DNA from: Candidatus Eisenbacteria bacterium
GTDB taxonomy: Bacteria; Eisenbacteria; RBG-16-71-46; CAIMUX01; JAHJDP01
Direction of reading: 5' to 3'
DNA: 47,182 bases
Assembly: GCA_018831195.1 (NCBI GenBank)
Contig: JAHJDP010000096.1
Location: forward strand, 1 to 47,182
Position numbers and translations under genes: made by a program. Positions 15,745 to 25,700 of the stretch are shown here, one piece after another. The notes under the pieces were generated by a model. It was given only the letters and a program-made list of their open reading frames with translations. It ran no database searches and was not told the origin of the DNA. Every line of letters starts with the position of its first letter. Within the stretch, counting starts at the first letter, position 1.

Positions 15745-18024
15745 TCAAACCCCGGGATCTGTATTTTGTGGTGCGCTGTTTTTGTTCTCTGTTTCAGGTG
15801 ACACCGCCGCGACCTCATCCCACGTCTGTACAAGTTGACCGACAAACAGGCTCGAATTCTTTACAAAAAAGACGGTACGAAGTGGTTCAGAAAATTCCTC
15901 CAAATATGTCGCATATTTAATAATATCTTTGTCGTTTTCCGGAGGGTCCAATCCTAGAAAGACGATATCGGCCTCGGCGCTTTTCTCGCTGATGATTTCT
16001 TTAATGGTCCTGTCCTTTTCGGCAATCATTACCTGTACTTCCGCCACGATCCGAATAGCGGGGATGAGGGATTCAAGGTAATGTTCGGTATTCGCCTTCA
16101 TATGCTCATTTGAAGCCACGCTGAGAATCACGATTTGCGAGCTGCGCCACTCCGGATTGCGTGTAATGAGATGCGCCAGCAACAGCATGAGATCGCTGTT
16201 GTGCTTTAGACCGCCCCACCAAACATGAATAATGCGTTCTTCATTTTCCCGCGGAATGAGGCCGGGCTGAATCCGACCGATAATGACCGACTTGCCGAGT
16301 TTCTCGAGTCGGTTGACGACACGCAGAAAATCGACCCTTTTCTCCGGATTCCGTGACCAGCCCAGCAGAATGGTATTGCTGTTGAGGCCGGCGATGCCAT
16401 TCGCCTGCGAAACATCAGTGATTCCGGAAATGACATCGGGAACAATGTCCACTTCACCGAATGCGACAAGACGCTCGCGTTTTAGAGTTCGACTGATCTT
16501 TTCTTCTTTTTCGCGGAAGTCAATCTTTTCCATGATGAGATCGCCGACGACAAGCTCGCAAACGGTGACCACGCCGCGGCCCTGGCTGAACCAGGTGCCG
16601 AAGCGGATAAGATCGAGGTGCCGTTCGGCGCTGTCGACAAAGGCCAAGACATGCGGCCTCCAATTGCGGGCGGTCATCGGGCGGCGGGAAAGACGTACGA
16701 GCGACCAGCGGATGAGGGCTTCATAAATGTCCCGCCTCACGTCACCCCATCCGGCTTGACGTTCGCGGCGGGCCAAGAAGGCCCAGAGGAGAATTTCAAT
16801 AATAATCGCCGCGACGGCGGCCTTGGCATTGATAAGGAACATCACGGCAAAGCAGCCTACCGCGCCAAGGAGGCAAAAAGCCCAATGAACGTGCAGACGC
16901 GGGCGCCATGAAGGATCGCCCGAAATCGATTCAACGGCGGCGACAAGGTTCACCATCCCATAGACGGTCAGAAAGAACATCGTCACGACGGGAGCGACCG
17001 CGTTGAGATCGCCGAGCATGACCGCGGCAAGCGCGATGATGATCGATACGATAAGTCCAACAATCGGCTCGGACCCTCCTTTGGATCCTCGTCCGAGAAA
17101 TGACAAGACCAATCCGTCGGAAGCCATGGCCTGCAAGGTGCGGGGAGCGCCGAGTATTGAGCCGACGGCGGATGAAAATATGGCGCCCCACAAACCGGGA
17201 AGAATCAGGATAGCGCCCAAGGGGGCTATTTTCGTCCAGATCAGGGGCTCCTGCCGCAGGGCTTCAAACGATGCGCCTTTGATCAATATGAAAGGGATCA
17301 ACAAATAGACGATGAATCCGACCAAGGTTGCGCCGATGGCGCCGCGCGGAATCGATTTAATGGGATCTCTGAGATCGCCGGAAAGTCCCAAACCGGCCAT
17401 AATGCCGGTCACCGCCGGGAAGAATACGGCGAAGACGACCCAGAAATCAGAGCGAGGCGCCGGCAGATCGCTCACCGCGGTCACGCCGGGTCCGAAAAGG
17501 ACTCCGAACACCAAGGCGCCGAGGGATAGGGCGATGAAAAAAAGGATCGGCGTCTGCACGCTTAGGGCCAAGCGCGCCCCGCGGTAGGCCAGAGCTCCGA
17601 CGGCGATCACGATAACAAATGCGGCTGGTTGAACAGGAACGTCGGGCCAAAGAATCCGCATCGATTCGGCCAAACCAAAGGCGTAAAGCGTCACGGAGAA
17701 TACTTGTGAGAGGAAGAGGGGAAGTCCGATGGCGCCGCCGAATTCCAGGCCGAGGCTTCTGGATATAATGTAATAGGCGCCGCCGCCGCCCAATCGGATA
17801 TTGGTCGCAATGGCGGAAAATGACAATGTTGTTATGAGTGTAATACCGTTGGCGAGGGCGACGATGATGAGGGTTTTGACAAGACCTACCTGTCCCGTCA
17901 CCCAGCCGAATCGAAGATACATGATCACGCCGAGAATAGTGAGAATTGTCGGCGTGAAGACTCCCAGGAAAGTGCCTAATTTCCCGTCGCTCGGAACCTG
18001 GTTTTTTTTGCTTCTTCCAAACAT
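15745..18024 (-). CDS. cation-chloride-cotransporter-like (SLC12/APC superfamily) permease
   Basis: The protein has 759 residues. Membrane part: residues about 15-430 with some 12 hydrophobic segments. It opens with L-G-T-F-L-G-V-F-x-P-T-I-L-x-I-L-G-V-I-M-Y-L-R, the signature start of the SLC12 family, and has G-G-G-A-Y-Y-I-I-S-R-S-L-G and G-D-L-R-D-P in expected places. A soluble C-terminal half of about 310 residues resembles the regulatory domain of bacterial and eukaryotic Na/K/Cl cotransporters. Bacterial members probably move amino acids, polyamines or ions; the substrate is not predictable. The start is the ATG preceded six bases by GGGGAG; a GTG six codons upstream is an alternative. 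It is transcribed away from the sigma factor gene. Confidence 0.8.
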   Translation of the reverse strand: MFGRSKKNQVPSDGKLGTFLGVFTPTILTILGVIMYLRFGWVTGQVGLVKTLIIVALANGITLITTLSFSAIATNIRLGGGGAYYIISRSLGLEFGGAIGLPLFLSQVFSVTLYAFGLAESMRILWPDVPVQPAAFVIVIAVGALAYRGARLALSVQTPILFFIALSLGALVFGVLFGPGVTAVSDLPAPRSDFWVVFAVFFPAVTGIMAGLGLSGDLRDPIKSIPRGAIGATLVGFIVYLLIPFILIKGASFEALRQEPLIWTKIAPLGAILILPGLWGAIFSSAVGSILGAPRTLQAMASDGLVLSFLGRGSKGGSEPIVGLIVSIIIALAAVMLGDLNAVAPVVTMFFLTVYGMVNLVAAVESISGDPSWRPRLHVHWAFCLLGAVGCFAVMFLINAKAAVAAIIIEILLWAFLARRERQAGWGDVRRDIYEALIRWSLVRLSRRPMTARNWRPHVLAFVDSAERHLDLIRFGTWFSQGRGVVTVCELVVGDLIMEKIDFREKEEKISRTLKRERLVAFGEVDIVPDVISGITDVSQANGIAGLNSNTILLGWSRNPEKRVDFLRVVNRLEKLGKSVIIGRIQPGLIPRENEERIIHVWWGGLKHNSDLMLLLAHLITRNPEWRSSQIVILSVASNEHMKANTEHYLESLIPAIRIVAEVQVMIAEKDRTIKEIISEKSAEADIVFLGLDPPENDKDIIKYATYLEEFSEPLRTVFFVKNSSLFVGQLVQTWDEVAAVSPETENKNSAPQNTDPGV

Positions 18025-18030
18025 ACACAT

Positions 18031-18036
18031 CTCCCC
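18031..18036 (-). promoter_or_regulatory. ribosome-binding site GGGGAG selecting the start at 18024
   Basis: On the minus strand, GGGGAG stands six bases before ATG 18024. The upstream GTG (18042) would place this motif inside the coding region. Confidence 0.6.
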
Positions 18037-18114
18037 AAACACTGTTTAGAGCAGACTAAATAGGCTGAGGCTGGAATTGCAAGCATGGCAGACTGCCAAC
18101 TGAAGATTATTGCC

Positions 18115-18164
18115 GAATTTCGCCGCACGGCCTGGGAATTCAGCCTGGCGGCGGGATGAAATTC
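18115..18164. repeat. interrupted inverted repeat between divergent permease and sigma factor genes
   Basis: GAATTTC plus GCCGC (18115-18126) is mirrored by GCGGC plus GAAATTC (18148-18164), with a four-to-five-base insertion in the right arm and a partly symmetric centre around GGGAATTC. The 50-base dyad sits about 95-145 bases upstream of both genes and could be an operator or a structured RNA end. No partner protein can be named. Confidence 0.4.
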
Positions 18165-18259
18165 AGGTAAACTTGTCGGGGATCAGGCATCTTTAATCGG
18201 ACGGGCCCGGCCGGCAAGATTTATCGGTGCGGGAATGATCGGCCGGCCATTCCAATGAA

Positions 18260-19276
18260 GTGAGGAATAATCCAAGCGTGAGCGCCGAGCAGCAACAAAG
18301 GGAAGCAGCATTGGTTGCGCAGGTTTTGGCCGGAGACGCATCCGCCTTTGAAACATTGTTGGAGCCAATCGAACCGGCGTTGCGATCGTTTTTGCAGGGG
18401 CAGCTGAGAACCCGGTCCGATGTCTCGGTCGACGAGGCGTTGCAGGAAGTCCGAATATATTTGTATAGGCGCCTCGACCGGTTCAATCCTGAATACCCCC
18501 TGCGCGTTTTCGCCATCGGGCTCGCCAAGAATGTGGTCAAGCGATTCCTTCACCGCAAGAGTGACTTGGCGCCGCAGTATAATTCCGAGAACTCGGCGTT
18601 ATACGGAAGCAGCTATCCTCAGGGGGAACTCAGTCTGCTGGAGCTGCAGGATCATCCCCTTTCCCTCGCCGAGATCATGGGGAAGGGGCGGTTCGACCCC
18701 TTCGGCGCCGCCGGAAGCGGCCGGGCGGGTGACCATCCGCCCATATCCCGCACCTTCCTGGAGCTCTTTGCGATCTTCCTGCGCTACGGCGGCTATCCGC
18801 ATCAGCAGATTTCGTTTGGGTACAGCATTCTCCTATGGGGGAAGCCGAAGCGGGAAGCGGCGGGTCCTGCGAAGGCGGCCGGCGCGTTGGCCGGGAAGGC
18901 CCCCGTGACCGGCGATCCCGACCGCGTCGTGCGCGAGGTCGGTCCGCTGGAGCTGAGCGCCGCCGCGGATGAGATGCTGGAGGAGATCACGCGGGTGCAG
19001 AGGCTCGATGCCGACTATGTACAACAGGTCCGCCGTCCGCTTGATCGGCGTCTTGTCCTTAAAGGGGGCGAGCTTTTCGAGAAAGACAAGACGTCGTTGA
19101 AGCTTTTCACGCATCTCATCGAGCGCGTCATCGCCGGGTCGGCGCTGCGGGAGTATTTCGGCAAGGATCAGCGGCGCTCGGTGGCCGACTGGACCTGGTC
19201 GCTGAAGGAGCGGGTCAAGAAGGCCTATCTGCATCCGTCGTCCCGCAAGCGGAGCCCGCTTCCATTTACGGAGTAA
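18260..19276 (+). CDS. RNA polymerase sigma factor, ECF-like, with unusual long C-terminal half
   Basis: The protein has 338 residues, much longer than a typical ECF sigma factor (about 180-200). Residues 15-105 look like sigma region 2: an A-L-V-A-Q-V-L-A-G-D-A-S-A-F start, then V-D-E-A-L-Q-E-V, then R-L-D-R-F-N-P-E-Y-P-L-R-V-F-A-I-G-L-A-K-N-V, the -10 recognition and strand-opening segment. An ordinary region 4 helix-turn-helix is not obvious; instead there is Y-G-G-Y-P-H-Q-Q-I-S-F-G-Y and a long helical, basic C-terminus. The start is GTG 18260; GTG 18278 is an alternative. The gene for a zinc-finger anti-sigma-like protein follows 75 bases later, with a two-box promoter-like motif between them, suggesting autoregulated control. 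Confidence 0.7.
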   Translation: MRNNPSVSAEQQQREAALVAQVLAGDASAFETLLEPIEPALRSFLQGQLRTRSDVSVDEALQEVRIYLYRRLDRFNPEYPLRVFAIGLAKNVVKRFLHRKSDLAPQYNSENSALYGSSYPQGELSLLELQDHPLSLAEIMGKGRFDPFGAAGSGRAGDHPPISRTFLELFAIFLRYGGYPHQQISFGYSILLWGKPKREAAGPAKAAGALAGKAPVTGDPDRVVREVGPLELSAAADEMLEEITRVQRLDADYVQQVRRPLDRRLVLKGGELFEKDKTSLKLFTHLIERVIAGSALREYFGKDQRRSVADWTWSLKERVKKAYLHPSSRKRSPLPFTE

Positions 19277-19278
19277 GC

Positions 19279-19306
19279 CACGAGAACTCCGCTCCGGGGG
19301 GCGTAG
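19279..19306 (+). promoter_or_regulatory. two-box motif copy A (candidate ECF promoter) before the anti-sigma gene
   Basis: CACGAGAACTC (19279-19289), 11 bases, GCGTAG (19301-19306). It begins two bases after the sigma factor stop codon. The same two boxes at the same distance occur at 29558 (plus) and 26727 (minus). The AAC and CGT triplets are hallmarks of ECF-sigma -35 and -10 boxes; here they are 14 bases apart, slightly less than the usual spacing. Transcription would start near 19313, about 40 bases before the anti-sigma ATG. Confidence 0.6.
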
Positions 19307-19351
19307 AAGGGTATGAGGACTCACGGATGACACCGGCGCAAAGGAGGCGAA

Positions 19352-20143
19352 ATGTTGCATCCTGAGCAGGAGCGCCTCACGGCGTTTGTGGCCGGGGAGC
19401 TCGGCGACGAAGAGGCGATGACCATCTACGCCCATCTCGCCCAATGCGATCCCTGCACCCAGCGTTTCCTCGCCCTCCGGAAGATCCACTGCGACTTCGA
19501 CAATTCATGGGATGACTTTCTCGCCGAGTTCCAGCTGCGACTGGAAGCATTTGCCGCCGAATCTCAGGCGGATGGGTCATATGCCCCAGCCGTGGTGATT
19601 CGCGGGTTTCTGAACGGCTCCAGGCGGCTGGCCACGGCGGCGATGGTTCGAGTCGCGGAAAAATTCGCGGATGTGACGGATGCCGGCCGTGTGCTCGAGG
19701 CTGTTTTCGTGCCGACCTATACCGGGGTCGGCGACGCTAAAACCGATCCCGACGCGCGCCGGCTGGCCGAGGAGGCCTCCGAGAAATGCGGTCAGGCCGA
19801 TGACAAGGAGGCGCTGAAGAAACTGGCGAAAATCTCCGAGACCGACCCGATCGTCAGCGAGACGGCCAAGCTCGATCTAATCTCAGGCGAGAATGTTGTA
19901 GGGGAGGTGATCGTTCAATCCCGGAGCCGGCTGGTGTCGGTGCTGGTTTATCCCGCTCTGCTGGGGACTTCACAGGCCACCGCCGTGCTGCGGCTGCTGG
20001 ATGCTGCGGTTGATGGCGCGGGCGCGCCACGCCGGCTGCGGCTGGAGGCCGTCGAAGGCGCGGCCTACTGGCTCGCCGAATTCGAGAATGTGCCGGATGG
20101 GCCGTTTTCAGTCGGATTGGAGATAGCGCGGCCGACGAGCTAA
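19352..20143 (+). CDS. zinc-finger anti-sigma-like protein
   Basis: The protein has 263 residues. The N-terminus carries H-L-A-Q-C-D-P-C (H27, C31, C34), the H-x3-C-x2-C zinc site of anti-sigma (zf-HC2/ZAS) domains that clamp ECF sigma factors. The rest (residues 60-263) has no membrane segment: a helical middle rich in A, D and K, then a strand-rich end. It therefore looks like a soluble anti-sigma factor, possibly sensing a cytoplasmic signal through its C-terminal part, which I do not recognise. It is preceded by an excellent ribosome-binding site (AAGGAGG, 19341-19347) and by motif copy A. Position directly after the sigma gene supports the pairing; binding is inferred. Confidence 0.65.
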   Translation: MLHPEQERLTAFVAGELGDEEAMTIYAHLAQCDPCTQRFLALRKIHCDFDNSWDDFLAEFQLRLEAFAAESQADGSYAPAVVIRGFLNGSRRLATAAMVRVAEKFADVTDAGRVLEAVFVPTYTGVGDAKTDPDARRLAEEASEKCGQADDKEALKKLAKISETDPIVSETAKLDLISGENVVGEVIVQSRSRLVSVLVYPALLGTSQATAVLRLLDAAVDGAGAPRRLRLEAVEGAAYWLAEFENVPDGPFSVGLEIARPTS

Positions 20144-20178
20144 CTTAATTTTCACCCAGGTACTCCTCGCCGCACAGA

Positions 20179-20201
20179 GTCATCCGGCGGATGACACCTT
20201 T
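20179..20201 (+). terminator. rho-independent-like terminator after the sigma/anti-sigma unit
   Basis: A perfect stem, GTCATCC (20179-20185) with GGATGAC (20189-20195), has a 3-base loop and is followed after three bases by TTTT. It lies 36 bases beyond the anti-sigma stop codon and before the convergent beta-helix gene. Confidence 0.55.
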
Positions 20202-20219
20202 TGCGCTGACTTCACGACA

Positions 20220-22457
20220 TCATTTCACCATCACCAATCGCGTGCTCCGAGACAGGCTGGGAGTCTCGACCCGAACAAAGTAAATACCCGACGGCGCCAA
20301 GTGCCCCGCGTCTGCTCTGCCATCCCATTGAAGTCTTTGACGAGCCAGCAAGGGACCGTCATAGAGCCGCCGGACGATCCGTCCCGCGGCATCATAAATT
20401 GCAACCGTCGCCGGCTCTGCGGATTCGATCCCCAATGCCAGCGAGAACTGTCCTGTGGCCGGATTGGGCCAGCAAATGATCGCGCGGGGTTCAAGCGATT
20501 CCGGTAAATCCTCGATGCCGGCCGCGGGGCCCGCGATCGAGTCGGGGGGAGCGTTGCCATTGACGCCTCCGCCGTTGATGAGCTCGAATCCCATGCGACG
20601 CAGCTGCGAGTACTCGATCCACCCGAGTTCATGATCGCCGCAAGCGTCGAACCAAATGTAGCCGGGATTGATGTCGGTAGTGTGAAAGCTTATTTCCAAA
20701 ATCGAATGCGCTCCGCCATTTAGAGGCGAAGTGATGACGGCCGAGCCATCTCCTAGGCTTAGGCCCATCACATACCAGATGTCATCGATGGCGATATTCC
20801 ACGTCGCCCAGATGCAGGCGGTTATCCCCGCGAGGCCCGCGCAATTCTCGACAACCGCGTATCCTTCGGTTGGGACGAAGGGATCGATGTCGATCCGATC
20901 GATATCCTCATTGGGATCTGCGCTGAAGTTCACCCTGATCTTACCCCCGAAACCGGCGTCGACGACGCCGCAGGTTTCACAGGGTTCGACGGGACCATGC
21001 TGATGATATGATTGCATAAAAATGAAGGCATCCTGAGCGGTAACCTCACCGTCGCCGTTATAATCGCCGCTGGGATCATATAGCGGGGATTGGAAGGCCT
21101 CGACGAAGAGGATGTAATCAATGAGGTCGACCCAGCAATCGTGATTCATTTCGGTGAATCCGGTCTCGAAGTAGGCATCGTAACCGCAGAATTCGCAGCT
21201 ATCGAAATCCCAGACATAGTCGCCGCAGTAAAGCTCGGCCCCGCAGGCGACGGGCCGGGCGCCGATCAAGTCGCAATCATTATTGGGAGGGGAGAAGGGT
21301 GCGCATGGGGAGTCCAAGCGTAAGGTGAGATCCCGATTTCCCGGATCGCAAAAGCGGGGATTCATCCAGATATTATCGTTTGCATTCTGCTGGTTCGCGA
21401 GACAGCCAACCCAATCGCCGCCCGCATTGCCGAAAAGATCGCAACAGGCCAAGCTGGGATCGGCGTCGACATCGCATCCGACGGCTTCTCCATGATCCGA
21501 GAAAGCGATAATACAGTTGTTGAGCACAGGGGCGGAGACAGTCCAGCAGGCGATGCCGGCCCCCATACTTGGCGCGCTGTTTTGGAAGAAGGTGCAATTG
21601 TCCAATGTCGGCGAAGAGTCGAAACAGAGCAAGCCGCCGCCACCATAGGGACTGGTAGCGGCATTGCCGGAAAAGGTGCAGAATGTAATATCGGCATCGC
21701 TATTGTCCCTGAGTTCAATTCCGCCCGCCCAGTAGGCCGTATTGTCACTGAGTTCGCATTCAAAAAGGGTGGGGGTCGAAGCTTCGCAATAGATCCCGCC
21801 TCCGCCATACATTTCCGTGACGGTGTTCGACAGAATTCGGCAGTCGGTGAAGCTGGGGGATCCACCTTCGATTCGCACGCCGCCGGCGCCATCGGGAGCC
21901 GTGTTGTTTTGGATAACGGACGCACTCACCGCGATGTCGGAATCAAAGCAATAGATCGCCCCGCCTTCCGCGGCGGCTTCGTTGTATTTCATGACACAAT
22001 TGCTGATGACGGGAGAAGAACCCTCGCAGAAGATAGCGCCGCCGTTTCCATAGGGCCAGGGATCGTGTGCGGCGTATCCATTCTCTATGGTGATCCCCTG
22101 TAGAACTGACGAAGATCCTTCTCCCGAGTGGAAGAAAAATCCCCGATGGGCATCGGTGTACGTCCCCTCACAATTTATTACGCAAAGAGACGGATCATCG
22201 CTCAGGGATCGCACCGTGATCGCTTTGCCCAGGTAATCGAGATCGCGGTTTCCATCGCCGCGGTAAGTGCCGTCAATGAGTTCGATGACGTCGCCCTCCG
22301 CGGCAAAATCGATCGCATCCTGAATCGTGGCAAAGTCGCCCGTGCCATGCGGGTCGATATACCACGTGTAGGCCGCCGCAGGGCTGAACATTGTACAAAG
22401 TAAACCACTATAAATGAGTGTGATTATCAAAGCGTGAAGTCGGGCGTGGTGATTCAT
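20220..22457 (-). CDS. exported parallel beta-helix protein with dockerin-like segment and sorting domain
   Basis: The protein has 745 residues. It has a signal peptide (cleavage after about residue 29, A-A-A-Y), then a right-handed parallel beta-helix (about residues 35-390) opening with T-I-Q-D-A-I-D-F-A-A-E-G-D-V-I-E-L and continuing with repeated G-G-A/G-I-x-C and S-x-P-x-L/I-x-N/D-C coils typical of polysaccharide-binding or lyase-like surface proteins. Residues about 430-490 contain paired Ca-loop motifs (D-Y-N-G-D-G-E-V-T-A-Q-D-A) like a type I dockerin. A beta-rich region follows, then the C-terminal Ig-like sorting domain (G-I-Y-F-V-R-V ... R-L-V-M-V-K). GGAGGG stands seven bases before the ATG. 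No catalytic residues can be identified, so enzymatic activity is not claimed. Confidence 0.8.
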   Translation of the reverse strand: MNHHARLHALIITLIYSGLLCTMFSPAAAYTWYIDPHGTGDFATIQDAIDFAAEGDVIELIDGTYRGDGNRDLDYLGKAITVRSLSDDPSLCVINCEGTYTDAHRGFFFHSGEGSSSVLQGITIENGYAAHDPWPYGNGGAIFCEGSSPVISNCVMKYNEAAAEGGAIYCFDSDIAVSASVIQNNTAPDGAGGVRIEGGSPSFTDCRILSNTVTEMYGGGGIYCEASTPTLFECELSDNTAYWAGGIELRDNSDADITFCTFSGNAATSPYGGGGLLCFDSSPTLDNCTFFQNSAPSMGAGIACWTVSAPVLNNCIIAFSDHGEAVGCDVDADPSLACCDLFGNAGGDWVGCLANQQNANDNIWMNPRFCDPGNRDLTLRLDSPCAPFSPPNNDCDLIGARPVACGAELYCGDYVWDFDSCEFCGYDAYFETGFTEMNHDCWVDLIDYILFVEAFQSPLYDPSGDYNGDGEVTAQDAFIFMQSYHQHGPVEPCETCGVVDAGFGGKIRVNFSADPNEDIDRIDIDPFVPTEGYAVVENCAGLAGITACIWATWNIAIDDIWYVMGLSLGDGSAVITSPLNGGAHSILEISFHTTDINPGYIWFDACGDHELGWIEYSQLRRMGFELINGGGVNGNAPPDSIAGPAAGIEDLPESLEPRAIICWPNPATGQFSLALGIESAEPATVAIYDAAGRIVRRLYDGPLLARQRLQWDGRADAGHLAPSGIYFVRVETPSLSRSTRLVMVK

Positions 22458-22751
22458 CTTCTTGCCCTCCTGTCATGATTTTGATACTGGGTCCGTGGAT
22501 ATTTATGAACTGGAGCAGAAAGAATAATGTCTTCATCTCCGATGCGGGGGAAAGATAACACAATCTGCAGGGACTATCAACAAGTCATTTTTTAACCGGC
22601 CAATCTACCGGCGGGCAATCACCTAAGGGATTAATGTTACAGCGCAAACAATAAGCATCCCCCCGGTCTCCTAGGGACCGGGGGGATTATGTGGGGCTAC
22701 GTTAAAGCGGAGAGCGGGCCGCTTCCAACCTCGCGATGAACTTATGGATCT
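22458..22751. other. intergenic region between two beta-helix genes
   Basis: These 294 bases contain the ribosome-binding site of the 22457 gene and, nearer the 22752 gene, a strong hairpin. No open frame with coding character and no convincing promoter was found, so co-transcription with partial termination is possible. Confidence 0.4.
22657..22687 (-). terminator. strong GC-rich hairpin between the two beta-helix genes
   Basis: A perfect 12-bp stem, ATCCCCCCGGTC (22657-22668) with GACCGGGGGGAT (22676-22687), has a 7-base loop and lies about 65 bases after the stop of the minus-strand gene ending at 22752. On the minus strand it is followed by a moderately T-rich stretch (GCTTATTGTTTG) but not by a T run. 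Terminator or attenuator. Confidence 0.5.
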
Positions 22752-25700
22752 CTATTTCAAATACATCACTTTCTCCTGAACTCGCCCTCCGCCGAATTCG
22801 AGGCTCATAAAGTAGGCGCCGGCGGCCACCGGTTCGTTCGCTTGGTTCCGTCCATCCCAGGGTATTTGGTGGACGCCGGCAGATCGTTGATCATTGACCA
22901 GTGTTCTCACGACACGACCGGCCGAGTCATAGATCCGCAGTGTGACTTCCTGCGGTTGCACAAGCTGATACTGCACCTGCGTGCGTCCCGTAAAGGGATT
23001 CGGCGCGCAATGCAGGCTGATCACCGTGACGAGAGCGGGGAGGGGCTCCACGGCATCCGTCGTTGGTTCGACGATCGTGTAGACCTGATTGATCGTGACA
23101 TCCTCCAACTCACTGATGGCGCCGCTGGGCCAGTAGACACGCACCAAATCGATCGTCTCGACATCGCTTAAGCCAAACGCCGCTTTGATTGAGCTCTGGC
23201 CACGCGAACCGGTACCCGCCTGGACTTCGCGGATCTGAGTGCCGCGGCCGGTTGTCACCTCAATCCGCGCACCGATGCCGAAGCGGTTGGATTGGGTTCC
23301 GACGAGCTTGTAGAGCACCCAGCCTTCCTCTTCCGTCAGCGTATTCACAAGGAAACTGTTGTCTTCGCCAACCTGGTTGCTGACCGTGAAAATATCCAAG
23401 TCTCCATCACCGTCGATATCACCCATCGGACCAGAGACAATCGACGACTCTCTTGGACCTTCTTCCGGAATGTAGGTGAGGCCGTCGCTGAACCAAACAA
23501 TAGGCTTCGGCATCCCTTCGGCATAAGTCACGAGATCGAGGTGGCCGTTTTGATCGAGATCTCCCGTGTCGACACTCACCATATAGAAGATATCGGCGAC
23601 CGACTGCGGCGTGACATCCTCGAAGGCCCCGTCGCCTGAGCCGTAGAGCAGCTTGCTGCCCCCGTCGTAGTTGCAGAAGAAGAGATCGAGGTGTTGGTCA
23701 TTGTTGAAATCACCCCAAACGACAGCCCGGGTTTCTCCGGTGTCTCCCAGCAGTCCGGAAGTCACGTCGGTGAAGGTCAAATCGCCGTTATTGCGGAGCA
23801 GCATGTTGGCCTGGCCACTGACGCCGAGATAGAGGTCTGGATCTCCATCATTGTCATAGTCACCGAAGGCGGCGCAGGTAGTGGGCAGTGCGGGGAAATC
23901 ATACCCCAAGATCGAATGTATAATCTCCTCGAACTCCGCGCCGTCTTGAAGGTATAGGCCGTCCACGGTGCCGTGATTCGCCAGGAAGAGATCGAGATCG
24001 CCGTCGAGATCGATATCAGCCCATGCCGCCGTGCGGCCGGGACCGTCATTTTCAATCACAGGCATCGAAACGGGCTCGAATCCCGATCCGGTGTTTCTGA
24101 TCAGCTTGTTGGACGAATTGCTATTGACCAGATAACAATCCAGCAGCCCGTCATTATCATAATCGGCCCAGGCGGAGGAGAAGGTCACGTCACCCGCTGC
24201 CGACAGCCACTGGGCGTCATCAAGGTCGAAGTTATAATCGCCTAGATTCTCGAACAGCAGGTTCGCGCTGCCCGCATTGCAGATGAAGAGATCCTCAAGC
24301 CCGTCGTTGTTGTAATCGATCCAGCTTGAAGAACCTCCCGAATCATCGGTGCACAACCAAGGGCAAACAGAAGAGCTGCAGGCGTCCGCCAGATTGAAAA
24401 ACAAGCCCACATCTTCCATCCCGGAATAGGGGGATGTCTGCGATTCCGGTTCTGGAGGGGCATCGGGGCCCCGGGTTGTTTCCGTCGCATAAACGTTGGA
24501 TGTGTAGCGAAGAGGGGCTCCCTGCACCAACCATGTTGTTTCGCTGGTCAGCACATGATCGTGCCCGTAGTAGAGACCACAGCTGTCTTCCGTATCGTAA
24601 AAGACCTGAATGCGTGTCGAAACATTTGGTGGATGGGGATATCCGATCGTTCCCGAAACGACGCCAATAAGTTCGCCGCTTGTGATCAGGATCGCATTGT
24701 AAGCAGCGCCTACGTTCGGCGCCGGCAGATCATCGTTTCCTTCGTTGAGAAGTTTAATTTGCTCTTCATGTGAAGCAAGATTGGAGCAGATCCGGTTTGT
24801 CAGAATCCGGTTTTGAACCGGATTGGCGGGATCTGTGCCCTGCCCCGCAACAATGACGCCCGGTCCTGCATTGTACATGATTGTGTTCCCGGCGCCGTCT
24901 ATATCTGCCCAGTCGCCGATATCATTGTTTATCATGTATCCGCCAACACGAATTCCAGAACTCCCGTTCCCCATAACGTCGCCGTTTTCGTTTGTTCCGA
25001 TGAAGTTGCCGACGATATAGTTGCCGCCCTGCTGTGAACTAGATGCAGCGTTGATGCCATAATTGCTATTATTCACAATGATGTTCTCTTCATCCTCAAA
25101 GAGTCCACCGATTGTATTATTGCTCGATGAGAGTTTAATGCCCGACTGGCCATTGCCCAGATCAGCGGTCATTGCGGAGTCGGTACCGATCTTGTTGCCG
25201 TAGATTGTCTGATTGCCCGCGGTTATTGCGACGCCAATCCCATGGGCATTATTAAATCCGACGACATTGTGATGGATCGTGTTTCCGCCGGCGTCCGATT
25301 CAAGAACAATTCCATCCTCAGCGTTTCCGAAAACACCGTTAAATTCATCGGTCCCGATATAATTGCCTCCGAGATTGTTGAAACTCGTGCCGGTACCGGT
25401 GAATTTAACGCCATAGCCGCTATTAGCCGAAATCGTATTATGCCAGGCAGCGTTATGGTCGGCGCCATTTTCAAAAGAAAGACCGGCGAAAGACGATCCA
25501 TTGGGGCAGTTGTACATAATAACATTGTCCGGGCCGATTGTGTTGTGGGCGGTCTCTATATAGATCCCGTGATCGCCATTAGGCATTGGATCGCCGGACT
25601 CCAGTACGCCGACAAAATTTCCAGCAATCGAGTCATTGTCAGATTGCTGCCATAGGCTAATCCCATGATGAACATTGCCATTAATAATATTATCCAGGAT

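Noticed and set aside
14592-15845. A 417-codon minus-strand frame opposite the Clp-N fusion gene.
   Set aside because: Composition is arginine-rich and without domain signature; the plus-strand frame has clear motifs.
18585-18596. CCGAGAACTC, nearly the first box of the two-box motif.
   Set aside because: It lies inside the sigma factor coding region and no GCGTAG follows at the right distance.
22897-22915. Palindrome-like GTGTTCTCACGACAC.
   Set aside because: Inside the sorting-domain coding region of the beta-helix/VCBS gene, with imperfect symmetry; explained by coding.
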